DNA from: CALANV01 sp036381615
GTDB lineage: Bacteria; Pseudomonadota; Alphaproteobacteria; CACIAM-22H2
Assembly: GCA_036381615.1 (NCBI GenBank)
Contig: DASVCL010000003.1
Span: 34,988-98,987 of the forward strand
DNA length: 64,000 nucleotides
Reading direction: 5' to 3'
Shown here: piece by piece, positions 41,782 to 50,846 of the stretch
Numbering within the stretch: position 1 is the stretch's first letter
Layout: every line of letters begins with the position of its first letter
Notes under the pieces: model-generated
Database searches by the model: none
The model's input: the letters and a program-made list of their open reading frames with translations, nothing else
Told to the model about the DNA's origin: nothing
Translations under genes and position numbers: made by a program

Positions 41782-43764
41782 TCAGCTGCCGATCGGGCCG
41801 CCGTCCCGCTTCGTGATCGCGATCACTGACGGGCGCGGCGGCATATCGTCCTTGAAATCGGGCCATCGGGTCGATGGCCTTTCGAAGGACGAATCCTTCT
41901 CGTCCGCGGGATGCTGGATGGCGAGGAACAGCGTCGTCCCATCCGGCGTGAACTCGGGCCCGCAGATCTCCGCGCCGCGCGGGGCGGTGAAGAACAGGCG
42001 CGTGATGCCGCGCCCCGGGCCGCGCGTATCCGCCGCATAGACGCCATCGCAGAACCCGGCAACCTCGCCCTGCCCATCGGTCGAGATCCAGATGCGCCCT
42101 TGCGGATCGAATGCAATGTTGTCCGGACACACGACCCAGCCGTTCGCCGACACCGGGCCGTGATAGCGCGCGCCGTGCGCGGTAAGTGCGGGGTCGCCGC
42201 CGATCAGGAAGAACTCCCACCGGCAGGTCGTCGCGGCATGGTCGGGTTTTCCATCCACGCGTGGCGGTACGATCTCGATGATCTGTCCGAACTTATTTCC
42301 GGCCCGCGGATTGGCGGCGTTCACCTTCTCGCGCGCGCTCGCCTTGGGGTCGTCTGCTGCCTTGCGCCATTCGTTTTGGGTGAGCACGACATAAACGTGG
42401 CCCGTGTGCGGATCGGGCTCGATGTCTTCGGGCCGGTCCATGGGCGTCGCGCCGACGAGATCGGCCGCGCGCCGCGCCTCGATGACGACATCGGCCTGGC
42501 TGCGGAAGCCGTTCGCCGCGGTGAGGGGTTCCTCGCCGTATACCAGCGGCAGCCATGTCATCGTGCCGTCGGCGTCGAAGCGCGCAACGTAGAGCGTGCC
42601 GTGATCGAGGAGGTCGCGGTTGGCCGCGCGGTCCGCCGGATTGAAGCGGTCCCGCGTGACGAATTTGTAGACATACTCGAACTGCTCGTCGTCGCCGGAA
42701 TAGACGGCGACTCGGCCGTCGTGGCTGAGTGCGGTGGTAGCGCCCTCGTGCTTGAAGCGGCCGAGCGCGGTCCGCTTGACCGCCGGCGCGGCCGGATCAT
42801 AGGGATCGATTTCGACGATCCAGCCGAAGCGATTGGGTTCGTGCGGCTCTTTCTCCAGATTGAACCGCTCGTGCCAGCGGCCCCAGACATGCCACCCCTT
42901 GCCGTTGATGCCATAGCGTTTGTAGGCACTGGCCTCGGGTGAATTATCCGGACTGCCGATGAAATAGCCGTGGATGTTCTCCTCGCCGCTCAGCACCGTG
43001 CCCCAGGGCGTCTTGCCGCCGGCGCAGTTGTTGAGCGTTCCGATGACCCGGGTCCCCGTCGGATCGGCCGATGTCTTGAGCCGCGCATCGCCCGCCGCCG
43101 GCCCGGCAATCCGCATCTCGGTACTGAGCATCGTGAAACGGCGATTGTAGGGACTGTCGGTGACGACCCTCCAGCGGCCGTTCTGCCGCCGTACCTCGAC
43201 GACCGTGTGCCCATGCGAGGCCATCTCCACCTCGGCCTGCGCCCGCGTGACCTTTTCTTCGGGATTCCTGGTGAGGCTCGGCCACATCAGTCTGGACGTG
43301 GTGTGCTCGTGGTTCACGCAGAGAAGGCCCCGCTCTGCGTTGCCCGATCCATAGGGCAGCGGCATGAAGGCGATGAAATCGTTGTCGTAGCCGAATTGCT
43401 TCAGTTGCGCGGCCGCACTCTGGTTCGCGACGTCGAATGCGGGCGCGTCGGCGGTCACGGGATCGCCCCAACGCAGCAGGACCTGGACGTCATAGCCGGG
43501 CGCGACGTGATGGTCCGCGTCGAAAACGTGCGCAATCTCGGTGAAGGTCAGGGAGGAGCGTGGCCCGGCACCGGCGACCGCGCGCGTCAGGGCACCGGAG
43601 CCGAACAGCCCGAAGGCGGCCGTCGCCGCAGCACCTCTCAGCACATCGCGACGCGTCAGCCGCCGCGCGATGACGTCTCTGAGCCGCTCCGAATCCGAAG
43701 GATTGACGCCGATCTCCCCGTCGTCGGGCGCCGCGTCCGGCGCTTGCCGATCCTGTATGGCCAT
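41782..43764 (-). CDS. phoX: PhoX-family alkaline phosphatase
   Basis: Periplasmic calcium/iron-dependent phosphatase releasing phosphate from organic esters under phosphate limitation. The 660-residue precursor has a twin-arginine signal (RRLTRRDVLRGAAATAAFGL, about residues 38-57), as expected for PhoX. Family blocks include FMPLPYGSGNAERGLLCVNH, NCAGGKTPWGTVLSGEEN with metal-site residues, and WVVCPDNIAFDPQGRIWIST. The ATG of MAIQDRQAP is preceded by GGGGAGAAG; an upstream extension is not homologous. It lies 93 bases after phoB in the same direction; I see no separate Pho box in that gap, so it may be read from the pst promoter. Confidence 0.93.
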   Translation of the reverse strand: MAIQDRQAPDAAPDDGEIGVNPSDSERLRDVIARRLTRRDVLRGAAATAAFGLFGSGALTRAVAGAGPRSSLTFTEIAHVFDADHHVAPGYDVQVLLRWGDPVTADAPAFDVANQSAAAQLKQFGYDNDFIAFMPLPYGSGNAERGLLCVNHEHTTSRLMWPSLTRNPEEKVTRAQAEVEMASHGHTVVEVRRQNGRWRVVTDSPYNRRFTMLSTEMRIAGPAAGDARLKTSADPTGTRVIGTLNNCAGGKTPWGTVLSGEENIHGYFIGSPDNSPEASAYKRYGINGKGWHVWGRWHERFNLEKEPHEPNRFGWIVEIDPYDPAAPAVKRTALGRFKHEGATTALSHDGRVAVYSGDDEQFEYVYKFVTRDRFNPADRAANRDLLDHGTLYVARFDADGTMTWLPLVYGEEPLTAANGFRSQADVVIEARRAADLVGATPMDRPEDIEPDPHTGHVYVVLTQNEWRKAADDPKASAREKVNAANPRAGNKFGQIIEIVPPRVDGKPDHAATTCRWEFFLIGGDPALTAHGARYHGPVSANGWVVCPDNIAFDPQGRIWISTDGQGEVAGFCDGVYAADTRGPGRGITRLFFTAPRGAEICGPEFTPDGTTLFLAIQHPADEKDSSFERPSTRWPDFKDDMPPRPSVIAITKRDGGPIGS

Positions 43765-43857
43765 CGCGCTTCTCCCCTGGCACGGTCCGCGCGGGAGCAC
43801 GTTTTCGGGAGGAATCTAAGCGCGACGCCGCAACGTGGCTAGGCCGCTTGGGGCTGC

Positions 43858-44550
43858 CTACTGCACCATTTCGTCGAGCGCATAGCCGGCCGAGCGAACC
43901 GTCCGGATCAGGTCGGTCTCGTTAGGACCGTTGATCGCTTTGCGCAGACGCCGGATATGGACGTCGACCGTGCGCGGCTCGACATAGATGTCGCGCCCCC
44001 ACACTGCATCGAGAAGCTGCTCGCGGCTGTAGACGCGCCCCGGCCGCTCCATCAGGAAGCGCAGCAGCCGAAACTCCGTCGGCCCGAGATGGATCGGGCG
44101 GCCGTTGCGCGTCACACGATGCGACGCCAGGTCCATCACGACGCCCGCATAGGTAAGGAGATCGCCCGCCGTGGCCGGGCGCGTGCGCCGCAGGACGGCC
44201 CGGATCCGGGCGATCAGCTCGCTTGGGCTGAACGGCTTGGTGATGTAATCGTCGGCGCCATCCTCGAGGCCGCGGATCCGGTCCGATTCCTCGCCGCGCG
44301 CGGTCACCATGATGATCGGCACGTCCCGCGTGGCGGGCTTGCGGCGCAGCTGCCGGCAGACCTCGAGCCCCGAGATCAGCGGCAGCATCCAGTCGAGGAT
44401 GATCAGATCCGGCTTCGCGTCGCCCACGGCGACCAGCGCCTCTTCGCCGTTCGCGACGGCGGAGACCTTGAAGCCTTCCTTTTCCAGATTGTAGCGCAGA
44501 AGTTCGATCAGCGCGGTCTCGTCCTCGACGATCAGTACATGGGGTTTCAT
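43858..44550 (-). CDS. phoB: Phosphate regulon response regulator PhoB
   Basis: OmpR-type regulator of 230 residues. The receiver domain has phosphoacceptor Asp53 in LIILDWMLPLISG; the C-terminal winged helix includes LGPTEFRLLRFLMERPGRVY and VDVHIRRLRKAINGPNETDL, the recognition helix region of PhoB. It activates genes through Pho boxes such as the one ahead of pstS. Its ATG overlaps the phoU stop by four bases, so it is co-translated with the end of the pst operon. Confidence 0.96.
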   Translation of the reverse strand: MKPHVLIVEDETALIELLRYNLEKEGFKVSAVANGEEALVAVGDAKPDLIILDWMLPLISGLEVCRQLRRKPATRDVPIIMVTARGEESDRIRGLEDGADDYITKPFSPSELIARIRAVLRRTRPATAGDLLTYAGVVMDLASHRVTRNGRPIHLGPTEFRLLRFLMERPGRVYSREQLLDAVWGRDIYVEPRTVDVHIRRLRKAINGPNETDLIRTVRSAGYALDEMVQ

Positions 44551-45275
44551 GCGCCGGAACCGCCGTTTTCAGGTCTGACGATCGTGAAGCTCGTCGCATC
44601 GCTCTTGGGTCGCGCCGTCCGCAATTGCGTGCCGCGAACGAGGAAGTGGATCGTCTCGGCGATGTTGGTGGCGTGATCGCCGATACGTTCGAGATTCTTG
44701 GCGATGAACAGCAGGTGTGTTGACGCCGTGATGTTCCGCGGATCCTCCATCATGTATGTCAGAAGCTCGCGAAACAGGCTCGAGTACATGTCGTCGAGCT
44801 CCTCGTCACGGTTCCAGACATCGATCGCCTTGTCGACGTCGCGCGCCGCATGCGCGTCGAGGACGTCTTTCACCATCTGCTGGACGACGCGCCCCATGCG
44901 CGGAATCGCGTGGATCGGGCGCACCGGCGCCATCTGCGACAGCGCGATCGCGCGTTTGGCGACGTTGGCCGCGTAATCGGCAATGCGCTCGACGTCGCTC
45001 GCGATCCGAAGCGCCGCGACGACGCTGCGCAAATCTCGCGCCATCGGCTGGCGCAGCGCAAGCAACGATATCGCCTGGTCGTCGATTTCGCGCTCGAGGT
45101 TGTCGATCTTCTGGTCACTCTCGACGACACTTGCGGCAAGCTCCGTATCGCGCTTGACGACGGCGTCGATCGCGCTCGCGATCTGCGCTTCGGCAAGCCC
45201 CCCCATGCGTCCGATGAGAGTGGTCAGCCGGTTGAGCTGCTCGTCGTAGGATTTGACGATATGTTCATCCGCCAT
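44547..45275 (-). CDS. phoU: Phosphate signalling protein PhoU
   Basis: Cytoplasmic negative regulator linking the PstSCAB transporter with PhoR. The 242-residue all-helical protein has two PhoU repeats, each with the acidic metal-binding pattern, for example LAASVVESDQKIDNLEREID and MVKDVLDAHAARDVDKAIDV. LERIGDHATNIAETIHFLVR is the diagnostic C-terminal block. Start is the ATG of MADEHIVKSYDEQL, 26 bases after pstB. Its stop overlaps phoB. Confidence 0.95.
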   Translation of the reverse strand: MADEHIVKSYDEQLNRLTTLIGRMGGLAEAQIASAIDAVVKRDTELAASVVESDQKIDNLEREIDDQAISLLALRQPMARDLRSVVAALRIASDVERIADYAANVAKRAIALSQMAPVRPIHAIPRMGRVVQQMVKDVLDAHAARDVDKAIDVWNRDEELDDMYSSLFRELLTYMMEDPRNITASTHLLFIAKNLERIGDHATNIAETIHFLVRGTQLRTARPKSDATSFTIVRPENGGSGA

Positions 45276-45301
45276 TGCCCGCCTCGCTCCCACCGCCGAG
45301 T

Positions 45302-46159
45302 TCAGCCGAACCGGCCGGTGATGTAGTCTTCGGTCTGCTTCTTGTTCGGATGCGTGAACATCGCGGTCGTCTCGTCGAACTCGACGAGTTCGCCCATATA
45401 CATGAAGGCAGTGTAGTCGGCCGTACGCGCCGCCTGTTGCATGTTGTGCGTGACGATCACGATGCAATAATCTGATTTCAGTTCATTAATCAGCTCCTCG
45501 ATCTTCGCCGTGGAGATCGGATCGAGCGCCGACGCCGGCTCGTCCAGCAGCAGGACCTCGGGCTTCAACGCAATGGCGCGAGCGATGCAGAGGCGCTGCT
45601 GCTGGCCGCCGGAGAGGCTCAGGCCGCTCTGGCGCAGCTTGTCCTTGACCTCGTCCCACAAAGCGGCGCGGCGTAGGGCCAGTTCGACGCGCTCGTCCAG
45701 CTCCGACCGCGACAGCCGTTCATACAACCGGATGCCGAAGGTGATGTTGTCGTAGATCGACATCGGGAACGGAGTCGGCTTCTGAAACACCATGCCGATG
45801 CGTGCGCGCAGGAGGTTCACGTCCTCGCGCGGATCGAGGATGTTGCGGCCGTGGACCAGCACTTCGCCGGTCGCGCGCTGCTCCGGATAGAGCTCGTAGA
45901 TGCGGTTGAGGACGCGCAGCAACGTCGATTTGCCGCAGCCCGACGGGCCGATGAATGCCGTGACCCGCTTGTCGTAGAGCGGCAGGCTGATCCCCTTCAG
46001 GGCCTCGAAGTCCTTGTAGTAGAACCGGAGATCCTTGATCTCGACCTTGACGTTCGGTGCCGCGGCCGAGGTACCGTTCGCCCCGGCGCCGTTCGACGCA
46101 AGCCGAGGCTTCGTGTCGATGTGGCCGTGCATGGCTGCCGTCCTGAATGCTGCCGTCAT
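45302..46159 (-). CDS. pstB: Phosphate ABC transporter ATP-binding protein PstB
   Basis: ATPase of the high-affinity phosphate importer, 285 residues. Walker A is AFIGPSGCGKSTLLRVLNRI near residue 70, the signature LSLSGGQQQRLCIARAIALK near 170 and Walker B EVLLLDEPASALDPI follows; the switch His is in VIVTHNMQQA. An N-terminal extension of about 35 residues is low-complexity. The ATG at 46159 overlaps the pstA stop by four bases; a second ATG nine codons later would also serve. Confidence 0.97.
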   Translation of the reverse strand: MTAAFRTAAMHGHIDTKPRLASNGAGANGTSAAAPNVKVEIKDLRFYYKDFEALKGISLPLYDKRVTAFIGPSGCGKSTLLRVLNRIYELYPEQRATGEVLVHGRNILDPREDVNLLRARIGMVFQKPTPFPMSIYDNITFGIRLYERLSRSELDERVELALRRAALWDEVKDKLRQSGLSLSGGQQQRLCIARAIALKPEVLLLDEPASALDPISTAKIEELINELKSDYCIVIVTHNMQQAARTADYTAFMYMGELVEFDETTAMFTHPNKKQTEDYITGRFG

Positions 46160-46998
46160 TGCTTTAGAGTGCTCAGGTTTGCGAGTACGCGCGCCGCGAC
46201 GTTCAGCGCGAGCACGAATACGGTGATGATGAGGGCGCCGCCGAGCGCCAGTCGCTGCCAGTCCTCGTACGGGCTCAGGGCGAAATGGAAGATGACGACG
46301 GGCAGGTTCGCCATCGGCGCATTGAGATCGGTGCTCCAGAACTGGTTGTTGAGCGCGGTAAAGAGGAGCGGCGCGGTCTCGCCGCTGATCCGCGCCACCG
46401 CGAGCATGACGCCGGTCACCATCCCCTGCGCCGCCGCGCGATACGACACCATCGTCACCACGCGCCACTTGGGCGTGCCGAGCGCGGCGGCCGCTTCGCG
46501 CAGGCCGCCCGGCACGAGAGTCAGCATGTCTTCGGTCGTGCGCAAGACGATCGGGATGACGATGATGGCGAGCGCCATTGCACCGGCCCACCCCGAGAAG
46601 TGCCGCATCGGCACGACCATCACTTCGTAGATGAACAGTCCGATGATGATCGACGGCGCGCTGAGAAGGATATCGTTGATGAAACGAACCACTTCGGCCA
46701 GGCGGCCCTTGCGGCCGTACTCGGCGAGATAGGTGCCGGCAAGCACGCCGATGGGGGCGGCGACCAGCGTGGCGATGCCGGTCATGACGAGGCTGCCGAA
46801 GATGGCGTTGAGCAGGCCGCCGTCGCTGCCGGGCGGCGGCGTCATCTGCGTGAACAGGCGAACATTGATCGCGGTGATGCCGTGGCTGACGAGCGTCCAC
46901 AGGATCGCCGCCAGCCATACGATCCCGAGTGCCGCGGCAAGCATCGAGATGGTCATGGCGGCCGCGTTGATGAACCGACGACGCGCATAAAGCTGCAT
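46156..46998 (-). CDS. pstA: Phosphate ABC transporter permease PstA
   Basis: Inner-membrane permease of 280 residues with about six hydrophobic segments. The EAA-type cytoplasmic loop is GGLREAAAALGTPKWRVVTM. It pairs with PstC, and with PstB for energy. The start lies three bases after the pstC stop and the gene's stop overlaps pstB, so the subunits are made from one message. Confidence 0.95.
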   Translation of the reverse strand: MQLYARRRFINAAAMTISMLAAALGIVWLAAILWTLVSHGITAINVRLFTQMTPPPGSDGGLLNAIFGSLVMTGIATLVAAPIGVLAGTYLAEYGRKGRLAEVVRFINDILLSAPSIIIGLFIYEVMVVPMRHFSGWAGAMALAIIVIPIVLRTTEDMLTLVPGGLREAAAALGTPKWRVVTMVSYRAAAQGMVTGVMLAVARISGETAPLLFTALNNQFWSTDLNAPMANLPVVIFHFALSPYEDWQRLALGGALIITVFVLALNVAARVLANLSTLKQ

Positions 46999-47001
46999 GG
47001 T

Positions 47002-47982
47002 TCAGCTCCCGGCCCGCTTCTGCAGGCGCATGAGGAGGAGTTTCGACATCGCCAGCACGATGAACGTGATGACGAAGAGAACCAGGCCGAGCGCGATCAG
47101 CGACGACGCATAGAGATCGCCGACGGCCTCGGTGAACTCGTTGGCAAGCGCAGCCGAGATCGTGGTGCCGGGCGCCAGCAGCGACGCGCTGATGCGGTGC
47201 GCATTGCCGATGACGAAAGTTACCGCCATGGTTTCGCCGAGCGCTCGCCCGAGTCCCAGCATGATGCCGCCGATGACGCCGACCTTGGTGTACGGAAGCA
47301 CGATCTTCCAGACCACTTCCCAGGTCGTCGCGCCCAGACCATAGGCCGATTCCTTGAGGATCGCCGGCACGGTCTCGAAGACGTCGCGGATGATGGCCGT
47401 GATGAACGGCAGCACCATGATGCCGAGGATCAGGCCGGCCGTCAGCACCCCGATACCGAGCGGCGGCCCGGCGAAAAGGGCGCCGATGACCGGCAGCTCG
47501 CCCAGCGTGTCGACAAGGAAGGGTTGCAGTGTCGACTGCAGGAACGGCGCGAAGACGAACAGGCCCCAGATGCCGTAGATGATGCTGGGTATGCCGGCCA
47601 GCAGCTCGATCGCAATGCCGAAGGGGCGCTTGAGCCAGGCTGGGCAGAGTTCGGTAAGAAAGATCGCGATCCCGAAGCCGATCGGGACGCCGACCAGCAT
47701 GGCGATCGCCGAGGTTACGAGGGTGCCGTATATCGGCGCGAGCGCGCCGAACTCGTCCGTTACCGGGTTCCAGGCCTCGCTCGTCAGGAACCCGAGCCCG
47801 AAATGCCGCAGCGCCGGCAGCGCACCGTCGACCAGTGTCAGCATGACGGCGCCGAGCAGGATGAGAACGAACGCGGCAAAGAACGTCGTCGTTCCGCGAA
47901 AGAGCGTGTCGAGCGCCGCCTGGCGCCGCGTCCATCGGGCGGCTCCCTGCGGCGTGTCGATCGTGCGGGTGATGGTCTGCAT
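47002..47982 (-). CDS. pstC: Phosphate ABC transporter permease PstC
   Basis: Inner-membrane permease of 326 residues with six main hydrophobic segments. The loop LKESAYGLGATTWEVVWKIV is the ATPase-contact motif and AMLVGVPIGFGIAIFLTEL a core segment. The first 20 residues are cytoplasmic. It lies 62 bases downstream of pstS in the same unit. Confidence 0.95.
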   Translation of the reverse strand: MQTITRTIDTPQGAARWTRRQAALDTLFRGTTTFFAAFVLILLGAVMLTLVDGALPALRHFGLGFLTSEAWNPVTDEFGALAPIYGTLVTSAIAMLVGVPIGFGIAIFLTELCPAWLKRPFGIAIELLAGIPSIIYGIWGLFVFAPFLQSTLQPFLVDTLGELPVIGALFAGPPLGIGVLTAGLILGIMVLPFITAIIRDVFETVPAILKESAYGLGATTWEVVWKIVLPYTKVGVIGGIMLGLGRALGETMAVTFVIGNAHRISASLLAPGTTISAALANEFTEAVGDLYASSLIALGLVLFVITFIVLAMSKLLLMRLQKRAGS

Positions 47983-48044
47983 TGACGAGACGGGCGAACG
48001 GGAGCAACCCCTTCCGCCACAGGCCTTTTGTTGAGGACGTTACG

Positions 48045-49109
48045 TTACATCGACGGGCCGTTCCGGACCGGCTGGCCGTCCGGCCCCTTGACCGATCGCC
48101 AGGTGTTCTCGATGAGCCTGACGACGTTGTCCGGCATCGGGACGTAGTCGAGGCTTTCGGCCATCTGATCGCCGTTGCCGTAGGCCCAGCCGAAGAAGTC
48201 CAGGACCTGCTTCGCCTTCGCCGCGTCTTCCTGCTGCGCGTACAGCAGGATGAACGTGGCGCCGGTCATCGGCCAGCTGTTGGCGCCGGGCTGGTTCGTG
48301 AGCGTGAGGTTATAAGCCGGGGTGCTCGCCCAGTCGGCATTCGCGGCCGCGGCCTGGAACGTCTCGCTGTTTGGCGACACGAACCTGCCGTCGCGGTTGG
48401 CGAGCTGGATGTAGATCAGCCGGTTCTGTTTGGCGTAGGCGTATTCGACATAACCGATCGCGCCGTCGGTGCGGCCCACGGTCGCCGCGACGCCTTCGTT
48501 GCCCTTGCCACCGAGACCGACCGGCCACTGCAGCGAGGTGTTGACGCCCACCTTCTGCTGCCATTCGGGGCTGACCTTCGCGAGATAGTCCGCGAAGATG
48601 AACGTGGTGCCGGATCCGTCCGAGCGGTGAACGACGGCGATCGCCTGGTCGGGAAGATCGATGCCCGGATTGAGCTTCGCGAGCGCCGCGTCGTTCCATT
48701 TCCTGATCTTACCGAGATAGATATCGGCAAGCACCTCGCCGGTGAGCTTGAGCTGGCCCGGCTGCACGCCCTTCACGTTGACGACCGGCACGACGCCGCC
48801 CATTACGGTCGGGAACTGGATGAGTCCGGACGCCGCCAGATCGTCGGGCTTCAGCGGCATGTCCGTGGCACCGAAGTCGACGGTCCTGGCCCTGATCTGC
48901 TTGATGCCGCCGCCGGACCCGATCGATTGGTAATTGAGACCAATGCCGGTCTTCGCCTTATAGGCTTCGGCCCATTTGGCATAGATCGGATACGGGAATG
49001 TCGCGCCCGCGCCCGAGATGTCGGCGGCCTGCGCGCCGGAGAACAGCAGCACAGACGCAGCTGCCATTGCCGCCATACTGCGCACGATTCGTGTCGATAC
49101 GATACTCAT
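48045..49109 (-). CDS. pstS: Phosphate-binding periplasmic protein PstS
   Basis: Periplasmic receptor of the Pst importer, 354 residues. A signal peptide (MAAMAAASVLLFSGAQAADI) precedes the mature start SGAGATFPYPIYAKWAEAYK, the strongly conserved PstS N-terminus. Phosphate-site blocks are YQSIGSGGGIKQI, VDFGATDMPLKPDDL and HRSDGSGTTFIFADYLAKVS. It is the first gene of the pstSCAB-phoU-phoB unit and has a Pho box 120 bases upstream. Confidence 0.96.
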   Translation of the reverse strand: MSIVSTRIVRSMAAMAAASVLLFSGAQAADISGAGATFPYPIYAKWAEAYKAKTGIGLNYQSIGSGGGIKQIRARTVDFGATDMPLKPDDLAASGLIQFPTVMGGVVPVVNVKGVQPGQLKLTGEVLADIYLGKIRKWNDAALAKLNPGIDLPDQAIAVVHRSDGSGTTFIFADYLAKVSPEWQQKVGVNTSLQWPVGLGGKGNEGVAATVGRTDGAIGYVEYAYAKQNRLIYIQLANRDGRFVSPNSETFQAAAANADWASTPAYNLTLTNQPGANSWPMTGATFILLYAQQEDAAKAKQVLDFFGWAYGNGDQMAESLDYVPMPDNVVRLIENTWRSVKGPDGQPVRNGPSM

Positions 49110-49215
49110 ACGACCTCCGTGACCATCGGAGAATTCCGATCGGGCTTCGGTCGAACCCGCAGCGATGAACCCGCGCCATCGCCGCAGCTGACCCTACGGC
49201 GGTTCGGCAACACGA

Positions 49216-49246
49216 ATACTACCGATCGGCGACAGTTTTATGACAG
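49216..49246 (-). promoter_or_regulatory. Pho box and -10 element of the pst operon
   Basis: On the minus strand 49246-49229 reads CTGTCAT-AAAA-CTGTCGC, two seven-base repeats with a four-base spacer that match the PhoB consensus (CTGTCATAWAWCTGTCAY) at almost every position. Seven bases downstream is TAGTAT (49221-49216), a plausible -10. The pstS ATG follows about 107 bases later. PhoB-P binding here would activate pstS, pstC, pstA, pstB, phoU and phoB. Confidence 0.88.
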
Positions 49247-49274
49247 TCGGCGAAATTATAAACATATGATATAA

Positions 49275-49312
49275 AAGAGAAATTCGCCGGGGCGCACCGG
49301 TGTGCGTCCCCG
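49275..49312 (-). terminator. Probable intrinsic terminator of phoR
   Basis: On the minus strand a stem at 49312-49288 (CGGGG-A-CGCAC paired with GTGCGCCCCG, one bulged base, four-base loop) is followed by GCGAATTTCTCTTTTA. It lies 27 bases after the phoR stop and upstream of the Pho box, so phoR seems to be a separate transcript from pst. Confidence 0.6.
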
Positions 49313-49338
49313 TGCAGCATACAGAAGAGCAGGCTTGG

Positions 49339-50754
49339 CTACGCACCGACCGGCAGCGACGCCAGCGTGGCGGACGGACCCGCCGGAAGATAGACGGTGA
49401 AGACGGAGCCGCGGCCGGGTTCGCTGTCGATGGCCAGGGAGCCCCGGTGCCGGTTGACGATGTGCTTCACGATTGCAAGCCCGAGTCCGGTACCGCCGAG
49501 TTGACGCGAGCGTCCGGCGTCGACGCGATAAAAACGCTCGGTCAGACGCGGCAGATGCTCGCGCGGAATGCCCTCGCCCTCGTCCGCGACGGCAACGGCG
49601 ACGAACGGCGCCGCGACGCCGGTATGGCCTGCGCGGCGCTGGACGAGCTGCGCCGTTACGCGAACGCTGGTGCCCGGCCGGCCGTACTTGACGGCGTTGT
49701 CGATCAGATTCTGAAACACCTGCGCAAGCTGATCGGCATCGCCCGTGATTGCGGGCACGTCGGCGGCGATGTTCGTGACGATCGACATGTTCTTGGCCCG
49801 GGCCTGCAGCAGCAGCGCTTCGACGACACTGCCGATGAGCGGGCCGATTACAACCCGTCCGGTCGGCAGCGTGTGCTCGTTTTCCTCGATCCGCGACAGC
49901 GATAGCAAATCGTGCACGAGCCGCGACATGCGCGTCGCCTGATCGTGCATGATGCCGAGGAAGCGGTCCTGCGCCGCGGGATCGTCGCGCGCGGGGCCGC
50001 GCAGCGTCTCAATAAAGCCCACCAGCGTCGTGAGCGGCGTGCGCAGCTCATGGCTGACATTGGCCACGAAATCCGCCCGCATCTGCTCGGCGCGACGAAT
50101 CGCGGTCACGTCGTAGAGGGCGAGCAGGATGGTGACGTCGGCACTGGCCTCGGCGGGCAGACGGACCGCCCGCGCCTCGAAGTGGCGTTCGATCGGACCG
50201 GGCATCGAGAAGCTCGCCGCGCGCAGATCCTGCCCCGCCTGGACTTCGTCGATCATCTCGAGCACGCCGGGATCGCGCAGTACGCCTTCGATCTCGCGCG
50301 CGATGATGCCGTCGCCCAGGAGTGCGCGCGCCGCCGCGTTCGCACGGCGAATGCGGCGGCCGGCATCCATCAGGATGATCGGCGCCGGAATCGCATCGAG
50401 GATTGCGGCATTGACCGCGGCGGCCGCCCTCAGTTCCTCGCTGCGCACGCGCCACTTGCGGTTCAGGCCGACCACGGCCGCAGTGAGTTCGGCGGCGATC
50501 CCGGACGTTCCAGGGGTCACGCGCTCGGGCGGCTGGCCGCCCATCATGTGTTCGATCTGACGGCGCAGGACTTCGAGGCCGGCGAGGTGCCGATAGACGA
50601 TCGCCGCGAGAATGCCGGCGACCGCAACGGCGGCAAGCAACGCGGTCGACCACCCGAGCACGCCGCCCCAGGCGAGCGCGACGACAAGAACGCCGGTCGG
50701 CGCCGCGAGGAGTGCGGTAACGGCACAGAGCCGGCGGAACGGAATGCGGCGCAT
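49339..50754 (-). CDS. phoR: Phosphate regulon sensor histidine kinase PhoR
   Basis: Membrane kinase of 471 residues. Two N-terminal membrane segments (about 10-50) are close together with little periplasmic sequence, as usual for PhoR. A PAS domain (about residues 105-210, DAIPAPIILMDAGRRIRRAN) precedes the HisKA domain with the autophosphorylated His in NVSHELRTPLTTLVGFIETL (about residue 235). The ATPase domain shows LIDNAVKYGRPG (N box), VADEGEGIPREHLPRLTERF and GGTGLGLAIVKHIV. It controls PhoB, encoded at the far end of the pst operon. Confidence 0.94.
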   Translation of the reverse strand: MRRIPFRRLCAVTALLAAPTGVLVVALAWGGVLGWSTALLAAVAVAGILAAIVYRHLAGLEVLRRQIEHMMGGQPPERVTPGTSGIAAELTAAVVGLNRKWRVRSEELRAAAAVNAAILDAIPAPIILMDAGRRIRRANAAARALLGDGIIAREIEGVLRDPGVLEMIDEVQAGQDLRAASFSMPGPIERHFEARAVRLPAEASADVTILLALYDVTAIRRAEQMRADFVANVSHELRTPLTTLVGFIETLRGPARDDPAAQDRFLGIMHDQATRMSRLVHDLLSLSRIEENEHTLPTGRVVIGPLIGSVVEALLLQARAKNMSIVTNIAADVPAITGDADQLAQVFQNLIDNAVKYGRPGTSVRVTAQLVQRRAGHTGVAAPFVAVAVADEGEGIPREHLPRLTERFYRVDAGRSRQLGGTGLGLAIVKHIVNRHRGSLAIDSEPGRGSVFTVYLPAGPSATLASLPVGA

Positions 50755-50846
50755 CGATGCCGCCGATACAGGCCCGGGGCCCGGCCCGTCAAGCCGTACC
50801 TGCCCGGGGAGATACCTCGTCGTGCGGACGAGAGCAGGCGGCCGGC

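Noticed and set aside
46285..47985. A 566-codon frame antisense to pstA/pstC.
   Set aside because: It spans two real genes and their gap and is extremely charged, as expected for a mirror of membrane proteins.
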